DNA of 64,000 nucleotides. Source: Chitinophaga sp. 180180018-3. GTDB taxonomy: Bacteria; Bacteroidota; Bacteroidia; Chitinophagales; Chitinophagaceae. Positions 1 through 11,300 of the stretch are shown one piece after another. Under the pieces are notes generated by a model. It ran no database searches. It was not told the DNA's origin and was given only the letters and a program-made list of their open reading frames with translations. Each line of letters opens with the position of its first letter. Position 1 is the stretch's first letter. The DNA lies in NCBI RefSeq assembly GCF_037893185.1, contig NZ_CP140772.1:2666001-2730000 (forward strand), written 5' to 3'. The position numbers and the translations under genes are program-made.

Positions 1-1722
1 CTGGATAAAAAAGCGGAAGGAATAAAAAACTATCTCCTGTCGGCTGGGTTGCAAAAAGGAGCTCCTGTGGCGATAATGATGCCATCATCCGTTGAAGCAA
101 TTGCTGCGCTGTTGGGTGTTCTAAAGGCCGGTGGGGCTTTTCTGCCTATACATCCGGATATTCCGGCTAATCGGTTTAAATACCTCATGCAAAATAGCGG
201 TTGTGAGTTCCTATTGTTTAAGAATATGCAGCGGCCGCTGCCAGCCGGCGTACATGCATTAGATCTTATGAAAGAGGAAACCTATACAGGGCATGTGCCT
301 GTTCCGGCACCAGCTGTAGTAGGATCAGATCTTGCCTATATTTTATATACATCCGGGTCAACCGGTGATCCTAAAGGTGTGATGATTGAGCATCGCAGTA
401 TTGTTAATTATATTACCTGGGCTTCCCGTACCTACCTTCGAGGGGAGCAACTCAATTTTCCCTTGTTTACACCGTTAAGCTTCGATCTCACGCTGACTTC
501 CATCTTTACACCATTGATCAGCGGAAGCACTATTATTGTTTTTGAGGAAGATCTGAGTAAGATCAATTTACATAGGATACTGGAGCATGAAAAAGTAGAT
601 ATTGTGAAGCTGACGCCGTCACACCTGAAAATGATCAATCGTTTACAGATTACGCGTAGTGCAATAAGAAAGTTTATTGTTGGGGGAGAAGCGCTGGAAA
701 CGTCATTGGCGGCGAGTATCACCGGGCAGTTCCCGGATGTTGAAATCTATAATGAATACGGCCCAACGGAGACTACCGTTGGTACTATGGTTTACAAGTA
801 TCGTCATGGGGTAGATGATACCCCAACGGTTCCACTGGGGGTCGCAATCGATCACACACAGGTATTTGTACTTGATAGCCAGCTGATACCTGTACCTGAA
901 GGAGAACAGGGCGAAATATACATTAGTGGTGCGGGATTAGCGAGAGGATATGTTGATTCACCGGAACTTACCCGTCATCGGTTTATAGATAATCCATATG
1001 CACCTGGCGAGCGGCTATATATTACAGGCGATATTGCTACTGTGTTACCCGATAATCTGATAGAATTTGGAGGCAGAAGCGATGACCTGATAAAAATCAA
1101 CGGTTATAGAATTGAACCGGAGGAGATCCGGAAAGTACTTTCCAGGGTGGCTGGTATCACCGACTGCTACATTACAGCGATGAAAATCGCCACAGAAGAG
1201 CTGGCACTCTGTGCCTATTATATTTCAGAAAGAGAGATGTCAATAAAGGAAATGAAGAGGATGTTGTCAGAGTATGTTCCGCAATACATGGTACCTGTTC
1301 ATTTTATCAGGGTTAGGGAGTTTACACTTACTTCTAACGGGAAACTGGATAAGCATTTGTTACCTAAGCCGGAATCTCTGGCGGTAGAGGAAATTATTCA
1401 ACCTGTGCATGAAATGGAAAAACTTTTAGCCGGTTATTGGAAAGAAGTATTGGACCTGGAGGAAGTAGGTGTCTGCAACAGTTTTTTTGATATAGGCGGC
1501 AACTCGCTTAAGGTTATTGAAGTCTGTCAGTTGTTGAAAGCGCACGTCGGTGAATCAGAGGAAGATCTTATTCTGCTGTTTTTCAAGTATCCTACTATTC
1601 GCTCATTTGCTGCTTACTTTCGTTCAAAAGCTTCAATCGGCGAGGAAGAGGGGCAACCTGAGGATCTCTTAATATCTCAAAGCCGATTCGCAAAAATACG
1701 CAAAAGCGGACTGGAGGATTGA
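1..1722 (+). CDS. NRPS module, 5' partial: A(Asn)-T
   Basis: The reading frame is open at base 1, so the gene starts outside the window and its N-terminal domains (probably a C or starter-C domain) are not seen. Visible are most of an adenylation domain with YTSGSTGDPKG (A3), NEYGPTE (A5), YITGD (A7) and NGKLDK (A10), then a carrier domain with FFDIGGNSLK whose phosphopantetheine Ser is codon 502 of the visible part. My manual alignment to the GrsA Phe pocket reads D-L-T-K-I-G-E-V-G-K. This is almost the published Asn signature (DLTKLGEVGK), so Asn is predicted. No epimerization domain follows. The next gene starts with a KS, so the Asn acyl chain would be extended by a ketide. The C-terminus has a short charged tail (SRFAKIRKSGLED) that may be a docking element. 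Confidence 0.95.
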   Translation: MDKKAEGIKNYLLSAGLQKGAPVAIMMPSSVEAIAALLGVLKAGGAFLPIHPDIPANRFKYLMQNSGCEFLLFKNMQRPLPAGVHALDLMKEETYTGHVPVPAPAVVGSDLAYILYTSGSTGDPKGVMIEHRSIVNYITWASRTYLRGEQLNFPLFTPLSFDLTLTSIFTPLISGSTIIVFEEDLSKINLHRILEHEKVDIVKLTPSHLKMINRLQITRSAIRKFIVGGEALETSLAASITGQFPDVEIYNEYGPTETTVGTMVYKYRHGVDDTPTVPLGVAIDHTQVFVLDSQLIPVPEGEQGEIYISGAGLARGYVDSPELTRHRFIDNPYAPGERLYITGDIATVLPDNLIEFGGRSDDLIKINGYRIEPEEIRKVLSRVAGITDCYITAMKIATEELALCAYYISEREMSIKEMKRMLSEYVPQYMVPVHFIRVREFTLTSNGKLDKHLLPKPESLAVEEIIQPVHEMEKLLAGYWKEVLDLEEVGVCNSFFDIGGNSLKVIEVCQLLKAHVGESEEDLILLFFKYPTIRSFAAYFRSKASIGEEEGQPEDLLISQSRFAKIRKSGLED

Positions 1723-1771
1723 TAAAATAAGTTAACACCACCACCACATCTATCATCAATAAATAGTTCCC

Positions 1772-4700
1772 ATGAATGAGCAACTGACAGGTCTGGAAGT
1801 GGCTGTGATAGGTATGTCCTGCCGATTTCCGGGTGCTGATAATGTAGACGCCTATTGGGAAAACCTGAAAAATGGAATTTCCTCTCTTTCTTTTCTGAAC
1901 GATGAGGAAATAAATGCCATGCCGAAGGACTATGCCAGTCATCCACAGTTTGTAAAATCCAAAGGAGGCCGGATAGATGGAGCATTGCAATTTGATGCTG
2001 CATTTTTTGGCTATACTCCTAATGAGGCAGCGCTTATGGATCCGCAGACCCGCATTATGCATGAACTGGTATGGGAAGCCCTGGAGGCTGCAGGATACAA
2101 CAGCTTGGATTATAAAGGACGAATTGGCTTTTTTGTTACAGCCGGCGAGCACACTCTCTGGGAAGTGAAAGCGCATTGTTCTCCTCTGTGCGATGTAGTC
2201 AGCCGTTTTATGGCAGACAAAGTGGCTCAAAAGGACTATATGGGAAGTCTTATAGCTTATAAGTTAAACCTCACCGGTCCGGTGGTATCGCTTTCTACTG
2301 CCTGTTCTTCCTCGTTGGTAGCAGTGCATATGGCAACCAGGGCATTGTTGGAGGGAGAGTGCAGAATAGCAATGGCCGGTGGTATTTCAGTTTCATTGAA
2401 TATACCCAATGGATACTACCATGAGAAAGATATGGTGCTATCTTCTGATGGCTACTGTCGCGCATTTGATGAAAAGGCGGATGGAACAGTAAATGGTCAG
2501 GGTGGGGCTGTAGTGGTGTTAAAAAGATATGAGGAGGCGTTGGCAGATGGAGATAATATTATGGCAGTGATAAAAGGCACCGCTGTTAATAACGATGGGG
2601 CGCAGAAAATCGGATATGCCGCACCAGGCATTAAAGGGCAGGAAGCGGTAGTTCGCAGTGCACTTCGTATGGCCGCTGTAGCACCTGAAACCATCAGTTA
2701 TGTTGAAACACATGGTACAGGTACAAGTCTTGGTGATCTGATTGAAATCGAAGCATTGACAAAAGCATTCAATACCACCCGAAAGCAATATTGTGCAATT
2801 GGCGCTGTTAAAACGAATATAGGACATACGGACACTGCCGCCGGTTTGGCAGGATTTATTAAAACAGTCTTACAACTCAGGCATCGCTTATTGGTACCAA
2901 GCCTTCACTTTGAAAAGCCTAACCCTAAAATAAATTTTGCCAATTCGCCCTTTTATGTACATACTACACTTGAAAAATGGAATAGTGAAATATATCCATT
3001 GAGAGCAGGCGTGAGTTCATTTGGTATAGGGGGCACAAATGCCCACGTTGTACTCGAAGAATACCTGGCGGTGAAACATGATGCCGTGCCGTCTTCTTAT
3101 CATGTGTTGTCTGTTGCAGCGCAATCTGCAACTGCGTTACAGCAACAGTTAGCCAATATTGCTGTTGCGTTGCGACAATGTCCGGAGAAATCACTGGAAG
3201 ATATTTGTTATACCCTGCATACAGGGCGACGACATTTTAGCCATCGCTATTCCGTGGTGGCAAAAAACCGGGAAGAGATATGGGAGAAGATCAACACAGC
3301 TAATGTGGTAACAGCTGGCAATGTGGCCCGGGAAACTCCTTTAACTGTATTACTGTTTCCTGGTCAGGGTTATCAGTATATCAATATGGGAAGGCAGTTA
3401 TATGAACAAATAACAACTTTCAGGGAAGCGGTTGACACGTGCGCAGAAATACTGGAGACGCATTTGCAGGAGGATATCCGTATATATATATCAGGCGATA
3501 TTGGTATAGAGAAGGAAGAGGTTATTTACCATCAACACATTGCCCAACCACTGATGTTTGTTATCTCTTACGCACTCACTTGTGTACTGCAGCAGTGGGG
3601 GATAAAGCCGGATGCTATATTGGGACAAAGCATAGGTGAATATGTGGCAGCTTTTTGGGCTGGAGTATTTGAATTAGAGGAAGTATTGCTTTTGGTGGCA
3701 GTGCGCGGAAAATTAATGGAACAACTACCGCGCGGAGTAATGTTGTATGTACCGATGCCAGAATACGACCTGCAGAATATGCTGGACCCGGAACTTGCGA
3801 TTGCCACCGTTAATGAACCCGGTTGTCTGGTAGCTGGTGAAGAAACAGCAATATCAGAACTGGAGCGTAAGTTAAAGCAACTTCGTATTATAACCATGCG
3901 CCTTGAAATTTCCCACGCCGGGCATTCTCGTTTGCTGGATGGGATGCTCGATGAATTTGCGTTGGCATTGCGAAGAATAACGTTGAAAACCCCCACTATT
4001 CCTTTTGTGTCCAACATTACCGGTGATTGGATTAGCGCTGCCACGGCTGTTGATCCGCAGTACTGGATAGATCACATTAGGAAAACAGTAAGATTATCTG
4101 ATGGCCTTAAGAAAATTGCAGCTGTGGAAAATGCTGTATATATTGAAGCCGGACCGGGAAATACACTTGGTAGCAGTCTTGCAAGGTTCTATGAACAACA
4201 GAAAACACCATTGAGGGTGATGTCCTTGTTGCAACGCGCGAATAGTTCACATGATGATGTGCAATATCTGTATACTAAATTGTCGCAGTTGTGGGCCTTC
4301 GGTGTAAATATAGACTGGACAGCCTTTTATGGCCAACAGCAACAAAAAAAAGTGGCGTTACCTACTTATCCGTTTGATAGGAAAGTATTTACACTTGACG
4401 AACTGCCGGCTTCTTTTGGAGTGCCCGATCCTGGTCAGCGAAAGAACGATTTCAGAGAGTGTTTTTACATGCCGGGATGGAAAAGAAAGCTTATTGAGGT
4501 ACCCATTATAGAAACAAATAATGAGATCTTATTTATCAATAAGCCAGGGAGATCCGGGGCTTCTTTTGCTGAGTGCCTGCAGAATTATGTATCCGATGTT
4601 ACGATTGTAGACGATTGGGAAACAGTCGTGAATCTTCCCGGAGTAATCGTCTATTTTGTCCCCGGGGAATTTATTGAGGATATTACTCTTTCTTATTTCC

Positions 4701-7549
4701 AGGACATTCAGCAACGATATTTTTATGAGCTGTTGAAAATAGCCAGAATTGCAGGGAAGCAGAATCGAAGTACGCGTTTGTTTTTACTTACAGAAGGACT
4801 GCATGATGTGATAGGAAATGAAAATATTAATCCGGTACCGTCCACATTATTGGGGTTGCTAAAAAGTATTAATCAGGAATATGCGGGACTTCGCTGTTAT
4901 AATATTGACTGGAGTGATTTTAATGACAATGTGGATGAAAAGGTGAAACAGCTGTTGGCAGAGATAAATGACAATGCACCCGAGAAGATGATAGCCTACC
5001 GCGGTAGTTATCGTTGGGTACAAACACTGGAGCCGATGTCAGCACAACAGCTGATTGATCAGCCTTCGCGTATTCGTAGAGGTGGCGTTTACCTGCTGGC
5101 CGGAGGGCTTGGAAATGTTGGATTTGTGATCGCTGAATACCTCGCTACGCAATACGGAGCAGATCTTATTATCACTGGTAGGCAGGCGTTACCGGCGCGT
5201 AATACCTGGGATGCTGTAATTGGTGACAAACAAATCAACCAACAACTAAAATACAGGATTTCTAAGATCAGAAAATTAGAGGCCACGGGTGTAAACGTCC
5301 GCTATCATGCTGCGGATGCCGCGGATGAAGATCAAATGAAAGAGGTGATTGCAGACGCTTTGGCCAATGAGGGAACAATACACGGTGTTATTTATGCGGT
5401 AACAGATATTGGCCGGCATCAAAAAAGTTTGATAGCCGATATTGAGCCGTCACAGGTTGAAACACAGTTTCGTACTAAAGGAGATGGGCTGTTAATTCTG
5501 GATAGGTTGACGAAAGACCTGCCAATGGACTTCTTTCTCCTGCTCTCCTCTGTATCCGCTATATTTGGCGGCCTGGGGTATGCTGCGTACACATCTGCGA
5601 ATATCTTTATGGACGCATTTGTACACTATCAAAGAAAAAAAGGACATACGCGCTATATTAGTTTTAATGCCCCGGGATGGACTTATTACGATGATGACCT
5701 TTGTATACAGGCTTACGAAAAATCCGGCTACAATGAAAGAATGACCTTTTCCGAAGGAGTACTAGCCGTGGAAACTGTTCTGAAAGCCGTGGGGAATGGA
5801 CAAGTATTTATTTATTTGAGTGATCTTGAATACAAGATAAATAACTGGGTGAATGTTGGTACGCAGGAGTTAACCCCCTTTACCACAGTGGAGAGAAAAG
5901 GAATCAGGCGTCCGGATTTACTTACTGCATATATCGAACCTGGAAATGAAACGGAACGAAAACTTGCAGCATTATGGGAGGAAGTCTTTGGTTTTGACGT
6001 ACTGGGCATTAGGGACGATTTCTTTGAAATTGGAGGAGACTCTCTGAAAGCGATTAAACTGATCGCTAAAATAGAACATGTATTTCATAAAAATGTGCTC
6101 CTGAATGAGTTTCTTAGTGCCAGAACTATTGAACAGATAGCGCAGATTATAAGTGACAAAGAGAAGGGGCATTATAGGAACATTCCATTGTCAGAAAAAA
6201 GAGCGTATTATGAGCTGTCTTCTGCGCAGAAACGTCTTTATTTCCTTCAGAAGGCAAATCCCGACAGTATTTCTTATAATGAACAGATTGTAATAAGCAT
6301 TCGGGGAAGTATTACTCCACCGGATATTAAATATGCTTTGCAGCAACTTTCAGCCAGACATGAGGCGATAAGAACATGTTTTATCGAATTGGATGGTATC
6401 CCGTATCAGGTAGTGAAGGATATGGTGGATATAGAGGTTGTATATCGTAATAGCAGGGAGGATGTTCATCAGTGCCTGCAGGAATTTATACGGCCTTTTA
6501 ACCTGCAGCATGCGCCCTTTCTGAGGATGTTGGTGTTAACATCAAAGTCGGGAGAGACTATAATTATGCTGGATCTCCATCATCTTATAATAGATGGTAT
6601 TTCTTTCAATATATTTAAAAGAGAATTATTATCCCTGCTGAAACATCTGACCCCGCCACCCGTTAGGCTACAATATAGAGATTTTAGCGAATGGCAACGG
6701 CGATATATAAAAAGGAAACAGTTGCAAGTGCAGCAAAATTACTGGCAAAAATTGGTGGATGACGGTGCATTCAGCGAGCTTTTACTCCCGGATGATAATC
6801 TCGTGTATGCAACTGGCGATCGCAACGCCGGAATAATAGAGTTGCTGGTGGATGAGAAGGATACCAATGCCTTCCGGAATATGCTGAAGGATAATGATGT
6901 TACATTGTTTAATGGAATCCTTGCATTGCTGAATGTACTGTTTTACAGGATAACAGGAAATCGGGAAGTATGTATCCTTAGCCCGGTACTGGGAAGAAGA
7001 AGGGAAGAACTGCAGGATACGATTGGTATATTTATCAACCTGGTGATACTGAGGAATTATATACCGCCAGATATCCTGTTTTCTTCTTTTATGAAATCAG
7101 TTTATGATAATACCATAGCTGCTTTTGAACAGGATGAGTATCCGTTTGAAGAACTTATCAAAGCGTTGAAGAAAAGAGATGCCGGCTTCAGATTACCAGA
7201 GTTTAACGTATTGTTTACCATAAAAGACCTCAATGAGCAAATGCCCGTTGTTGAAGACGAGCTGTCATGGGAACTTAGCTATTACAATGCGGACATTTAT
7301 CAGCCAAAATATAAACTGGAAATCGTTTTTTCGGAACAGGATACACAATTGCAGCTGCTCTTTATATACGATAAACATGCGCTTAAGGAAACTACCATTT
7401 TGAGGATAAGAGATTATTTTACTTCATTGTTTGCAGCCGTTCTAAAGGATGCTGATATTCCTGTCAGTCTGCTTCAGTTGGAGCATAATATCAATGAAGT
7501 CATATCGGAAGAAGCGGATCTGTCATTTGGAGACTTCGATTATAATTGA
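1772..7549 (+). CDS. Hybrid PKS-NRPS protein KS-AT-KR-ACP-C (PKS1)
   Basis: 1925-residue modular megasynthase. KS (about residues 9-430) has Cys178 in TACSSS, His314 in VETHGTGT and His352 in KTNIGH, the full catalytic set. AT (about 525-835) has its nucleophile at Ser620 in GQSIGEY instead of the usual GHSxGE, and HAGH (715-718) where malonyl-type ATs have HAFH, so the extender may be unusual. The KR has the Rossmann motif GGLGNVG (about 1112) and SSVSA...Y...N near 1260-1277, so it looks active. No DH or ER is seen. The ACP serine is Ser1424 (GGDSLK). A complete C domain follows, with HHLIIDG at 1603-1609. The protein therefore adds one beta-hydroxy ketide and carries the C domain for the next protein's A-T. 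It ends in an acidic aromatic tail (FGDFDYN). It sits 49 nt after the A(Asn)-T gene. Confidence 0.95.
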   Translation: MNEQLTGLEVAVIGMSCRFPGADNVDAYWENLKNGISSLSFLNDEEINAMPKDYASHPQFVKSKGGRIDGALQFDAAFFGYTPNEAALMDPQTRIMHELVWEALEAAGYNSLDYKGRIGFFVTAGEHTLWEVKAHCSPLCDVVSRFMADKVAQKDYMGSLIAYKLNLTGPVVSLSTACSSSLVAVHMATRALLEGECRIAMAGGISVSLNIPNGYYHEKDMVLSSDGYCRAFDEKADGTVNGQGGAVVVLKRYEEALADGDNIMAVIKGTAVNNDGAQKIGYAAPGIKGQEAVVRSALRMAAVAPETISYVETHGTGTSLGDLIEIEALTKAFNTTRKQYCAIGAVKTNIGHTDTAAGLAGFIKTVLQLRHRLLVPSLHFEKPNPKINFANSPFYVHTTLEKWNSEIYPLRAGVSSFGIGGTNAHVVLEEYLAVKHDAVPSSYHVLSVAAQSATALQQQLANIAVALRQCPEKSLEDICYTLHTGRRHFSHRYSVVAKNREEIWEKINTANVVTAGNVARETPLTVLLFPGQGYQYINMGRQLYEQITTFREAVDTCAEILETHLQEDIRIYISGDIGIEKEEVIYHQHIAQPLMFVISYALTCVLQQWGIKPDAILGQSIGEYVAAFWAGVFELEEVLLLVAVRGKLMEQLPRGVMLYVPMPEYDLQNMLDPELAIATVNEPGCLVAGEETAISELERKLKQLRIITMRLEISHAGHSRLLDGMLDEFALALRRITLKTPTIPFVSNITGDWISAATAVDPQYWIDHIRKTVRLSDGLKKIAAVENAVYIEAGPGNTLGSSLARFYEQQKTPLRVMSLLQRANSSHDDVQYLYTKLSQLWAFGVNIDWTAFYGQQQQKKVALPTYPFDRKVFTLDELPASFGVPDPGQRKNDFRECFYMPGWKRKLIEVPIIETNNEILFINKPGRSGASFAECLQNYVSDVTIVDDWETVVNLPGVIVYFVPGEFIEDITLSYFQDIQQRYFYELLKIARIAGKQNRSTRLFLLTEGLHDVIGNENINPVPSTLLGLLKSINQEYAGLRCYNIDWSDFNDNVDEKVKQLLAEINDNAPEKMIAYRGSYRWVQTLEPMSAQQLIDQPSRIRRGGVYLLAGGLGNVGFVIAEYLATQYGADLIITGRQALPARNTWDAVIGDKQINQQLKYRISKIRKLEATGVNVRYHAADAADEDQMKEVIADALANEGTIHGVIYAVTDIGRHQKSLIADIEPSQVETQFRTKGDGLLILDRLTKDLPMDFFLLLSSVSAIFGGLGYAAYTSANIFMDAFVHYQRKKGHTRYISFNAPGWTYYDDDLCIQAYEKSGYNERMTFSEGVLAVETVLKAVGNGQVFIYLSDLEYKINNWVNVGTQELTPFTTVERKGIRRPDLLTAYIEPGNETERKLAALWEEVFGFDVLGIRDDFFEIGGDSLKAIKLIAKIEHVFHKNVLLNEFLSARTIEQIAQIISDKEKGHYRNIPLSEKRAYYELSSAQKRLYFLQKANPDSISYNEQIVISIRGSITPPDIKYALQQLSARHEAIRTCFIELDGIPYQVVKDMVDIEVVYRNSREDVHQCLQEFIRPFNLQHAPFLRMLVLTSKSGETIIMLDLHHLIIDGISFNIFKRELLSLLKHLTPPPVRLQYRDFSEWQRRYIKRKQLQVQQNYWQKLVDDGAFSELLLPDDNLVYATGDRNAGIIELLVDEKDTNAFRNMLKDNDVTLFNGILALLNVLFYRITGNREVCILSPVLGRRREELQDTIGIFINLVILRNYIPPDILFSSFMKSVYDNTIAAFEQDEYPFEELIKALKKRDAGFRLPEFNVLFTIKDLNEQMPVVEDELSWELSYYNADIYQPKYKLEIVFSEQDTQLQLLFIYDKHALKETTILRIRDYFTSLFAAVLKDADIPVSLLQLEHNINEVISEEADLSFGDFDYN

Positions 7550-7570
7550 GTTAACTAATTATCTCTGAAC

Positions 7571-8287
7571 ATGTATTTAGTAAAAGGATGTGTTGTTAAT
7601 GATGAAAATGGGTTTGACTGGGACAGCTATTTTCTCAATAAGTCTGAGAAAAGAAAAGTGGTACCGCTGGAATTGGAAAGCCTGTTTGCCTCCACCCGCT
7701 CTCATCTGAAGGAGAATCATGCCCGTTTTGGCTTTGTATTCCAGAAATTCATGAGATTACTATTGAATGGTATCAGGTTCTCTTCTCCTCCACTTATTCT
7801 GGAGTTGGGGGCTGCTACCGGTTTTTTGACAAAGTGGCTGGTGGATAATTCTGGAGGAACGGGTACACTTGTAGATAAATCTGATGAGGCATATGCAGCT
7901 TTTGTGGATACCGGGGATGGTAACAATGCATCGATGGTATATGTCCGTGAAGACATCTTTCAATTACAACTACCGCCACAATATGATATTGTTTGCAGCT
8001 TTGGGGTAATAGAACATTTTCCTGATAAGAAAGAAGTTATAGCTACGCATAAGAAGTTTCTGTCGGAAAATGGATATGTACTTATTATTATCCCTCTGGA
8101 TAGCCCGCTGACAAGAACCTTTTACGAAGTTAACTTTGAGCTGAATCAGGGATACCGCGAACTGCTTACAGTCACAGAATTTCTGGAAGTATTAGCTGCT
8201 GAAAACCTTGAAGTGGTTAATATGGCAAGAAGCGAGGGATATGTTTATGACATCGTTGGTGCGCTTTGCCGCATTACTTCGAGATAA
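7571..8287 (+). CDS. Class I SAM-dependent methyltransferase
   Basis: 238 residues. Motif I is LELGAATG (about residues 76-83), followed by a TLVDKS acidic-loop region (about 98-104) and FGVIEHF with the IIIPL strand typical of class I Rossmann methyltransferases. The gene lies 21 nt after PKS1 and 18 nt before the next NRPS, so it is almost certainly co-transcribed and tailors the same product. The substrate (C-, N- or O-methylation of a carrier-bound or released intermediate) cannot be read from the sequence. It is a discrete enzyme, not an integrated MT domain. The N-terminal 70 residues before motif I are not recognised and may bind substrate. Confidence 0.85.
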   Translation: MYLVKGCVVNDENGFDWDSYFLNKSEKRKVVPLELESLFASTRSHLKENHARFGFVFQKFMRLLLNGIRFSSPPLILELGAATGFLTKWLVDNSGGTGTLVDKSDEAYAAFVDTGDGNNASMVYVREDIFQLQLPPQYDIVCSFGVIEHFPDKKEVIATHKKFLSENGYVLIIIPLDSPLTRTFYEVNFELNQGYRELLTVTEFLEVLAAENLEVVNMARSEGYVYDIVGALCRITSR

Positions 8288-8305
8288 TCCGTTAAATCTG
8301 GTAGT

Positions 8306-11300
8306 ATGGATGATATTATGCTGAATATAATTACTTCTCAAAAAGAAAGGGAAGCGATGTTTTGGCGCCAGCAGGTGCCGGTCGGGGAAATAGCATCAGG
8401 TATTCAGTGGGCAAAAGCAGCAATGGAAGAACGTAATGTTGGGGTCAGGCAAAGTTATTCCTTTGCGATTCCGAAGGCAGATTATGCTGATATTCTGAAA
8501 ATATGTAAAAACAAACCTGAGAATGTGCACGTATTGCTGGTAACAGTAATGAGTTTGCTGTTTTTTAAGTATCACAGCAATCGGCTCGTTGTGGTGTTTA
8601 CACCGGCATATAAGCATAGTGCCGGCGCTGATTGGTTGAACACCGTTATTCCGGTGATAACGGATGTGCAGGAGCAATACTCTTTTTTTCAGTTACTGGC
8701 ATTGGTACAGTCGAATTTGATGAAGGCTATACAGCACCAGAATTTCCCTGTGCAACATATATGGAATAAAATAAGAGAGGAACAGAATTCATTCGGACAA
8801 GCCCTGGTTGCCTATGATGGAGTACATAATATGGACATGGTGAATGAGTGTATTAGTGATGTCGGCTTTCTTTTTCATAAAGATAAGGAGGAGCTGACGC
8901 TCGATATCGTATGTAAAATTGCACATACGGAGCAATATATAAATCATATAGGTGCACATGTACTGAAATTGATAGGCAGCTTACGTGAGCTCCGGGATAC
9001 ACCCGTTTGCCAGGTGGATATCATCGGATCCGCGGAACGGAAACGACTGGTATGCGAACTTAATAGTTGTAATGTTGCCGGCATTGGGCAAAAAACAATT
9101 GGAGATTATTTGTATATGCATGCTGACATCCGGCCTGATCATATCGCATTTGCATCGGATAACAGGGAGCTTAGCTATGGCATGTTGGCAAACGATGTAA
9201 ACAGTGTTGCAGCCTATCTCCGACGGAATGGGGTGACAGAGGGGGTTCCAGTGGCAATTTTGTTAGAAAGAGATATTGCATTGCCGGCAGTCATACTTGC
9301 AGTATGGCAGTTAGGAGCCATATATATACCACTTGATGTTAAGCTGCCTGCTGCCAGGATATTACTGTTGCTACAGGATGCACAGGCCATTCTGCTGACA
9401 AAGGAATCATTGTTGCCCGCAGAGGTTAAAGAGGCATATAGTGATCACTGCATTTACCTTGAAGAAGTTCCGGAAGAAACAGGAGCTGCGGAGATGCCTG
9501 GTAAGGCAACAAATCCGGAGGATACTATCGCCTATATCATATATACTTCCGGGTCTACTGGCCGGCCCAAGGGCGTGCTGGTAACCCAGGCGGGTATGAT
9601 GAATCATCTGCTTGCCAAAATAGCCGCTTTCAGCATTGGAGTAAATAGTGTAGTGGCACAGCATACCACACAGATTTTTGATATTAGCATCTGGCAGTTT
9701 TTTGCCGCGTTGGTGGCAGGAGGAAAAACGATTATCATCGCCGACGATGTAGTACACAGTCCTGCACAGTTTATAGAGCAGTTAAACCATCACACCGTTA
9801 CACATTTGCAGGTGGTACCTGGTTACCTGGCGATGCTGGTGGATTTCATGGCAGCACATTCCCGCAGCTGGACTCATTTGCAGTATCTTATATCTACGGG
9901 AGAAGAACTACAGGTTAGCCTGGCCCGGCAATGCCGGCAACTGTTCCCCGACATCATTATGGCAAATGGCTACGGACCAACCGAGGCAGCAGATAATATT
10001 CTCCATTATATTATAAAAGACTTGTCTTTTAAAACAGTGCCTATTGGGAAACCACTGCAGAATATGTCGGTATATATTGTGGATCCCTATATGCAGCTGT
10101 GTACAGAGGGCGTGAAAGGGGAAATTTGTGTGTCCGGTCCGGGCGTTGGTAAAGGTTACCTGAATCAACCTCAAAGAACGAGTGTAGCATTTGTACCTGA
10201 TCCATTTGCCGATATGGATATTACCAAACCTCTCTATAGAACAGGTGATATTGGTGCGTGGCTTCCCGACGGCAATCTCTGCTTTCATGGCCGTAAAGAC
10301 AACCAGGTAAAACTCAATGGATTTAGAATAGAATTGGGAGAGATAGAGCATGTGCTTATCACCCATCCGGTTGTAAAGGAAGCAGCTGTGTTACTACAAA
10401 ATAATAAGTATAACAGCACTTTCCTTTGTGCTTATATTACGGTACACGAAAATGTATCATCCGAAATATTGAAGACATACCTGCAGCAGCGGTTGCCTGT
10501 GTATATGTTGCCGGCAGTTTTTGTGTCAATTGCAGACTTTCCACGGTTAATAAATGGTAAGATTAACCGGAGTGAGCTAAAAACCTTTTTGCCCGATGAG
10601 GCCACAGACGTGGTGGCACCGCGATCAGATCTGGAACAGATAATGGCTACGGTATGGGGAAAACTCTTTGGTAAAAAGGAAATAGGTATTCATGATAATT
10701 TTTTTAAGCTGGGAGGAGATTCCATTAAGGCGATTCAGTTGTCGTCCCGTTTGCTCAATGAAAATATTAGCATTACCATAAAGGATGTCTTTAATTATCC
10801 AACTATTTCGGGCCTGGCTGAGCAGGCGGTAATGATAACGCAACCAGCTTCGCAGGATGTGGTGGAAGGAATAGTGCCACTTACGCCTTTACAAAAGCAT
10901 TTTTTCTTACATCTTGGAATTTATCGCGATCATTTTAACCAGGCGGTAATGTTATCGCTTAAAGCACCGCTTACAACAGATGAGTTATCGACTGTTGCCC
11001 GGAAGTTACAAATGCATCATGATAGCCTCAGAATGGTATTTCAAATTGATGAAAACGGAATACTTCAGGAAAACAAAGGACTGGATTATCCAATAAGTGT
11101 TACCACATACGATCTGAGGCATGAAGAAAACTATCAGCAGGTTTCCAGGAATATAGCAGATCGTATACAGTCTTCCATTAACCTGACCACCGGCCCGATG
11201 ATGAAAATGGCGTTGTTAAAGCGTAACGATGGCGACAAGCTGTTGATAGTTATTCATCACATGGTAACTGACGGTGTTTCCTGGCGTATTTTGTTGGAGG

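Noticed and set aside
1595..2230. 211-residue - strand frame across the end of the first NRPS gene and the start of PKS1
   Set aside because: It lies antisense to two clear coding regions and its translation has no recognisable domain; a shadow frame.
8306..9030. Frameshifted or truncated full C domain upstream of the NRPS start
   Set aside because: The missing N-terminal lobe is not found in another frame; the preceding DNA encodes the methyltransferase, and the same half-lobe design recurs at 22284, so it looks like real architecture rather than decay.
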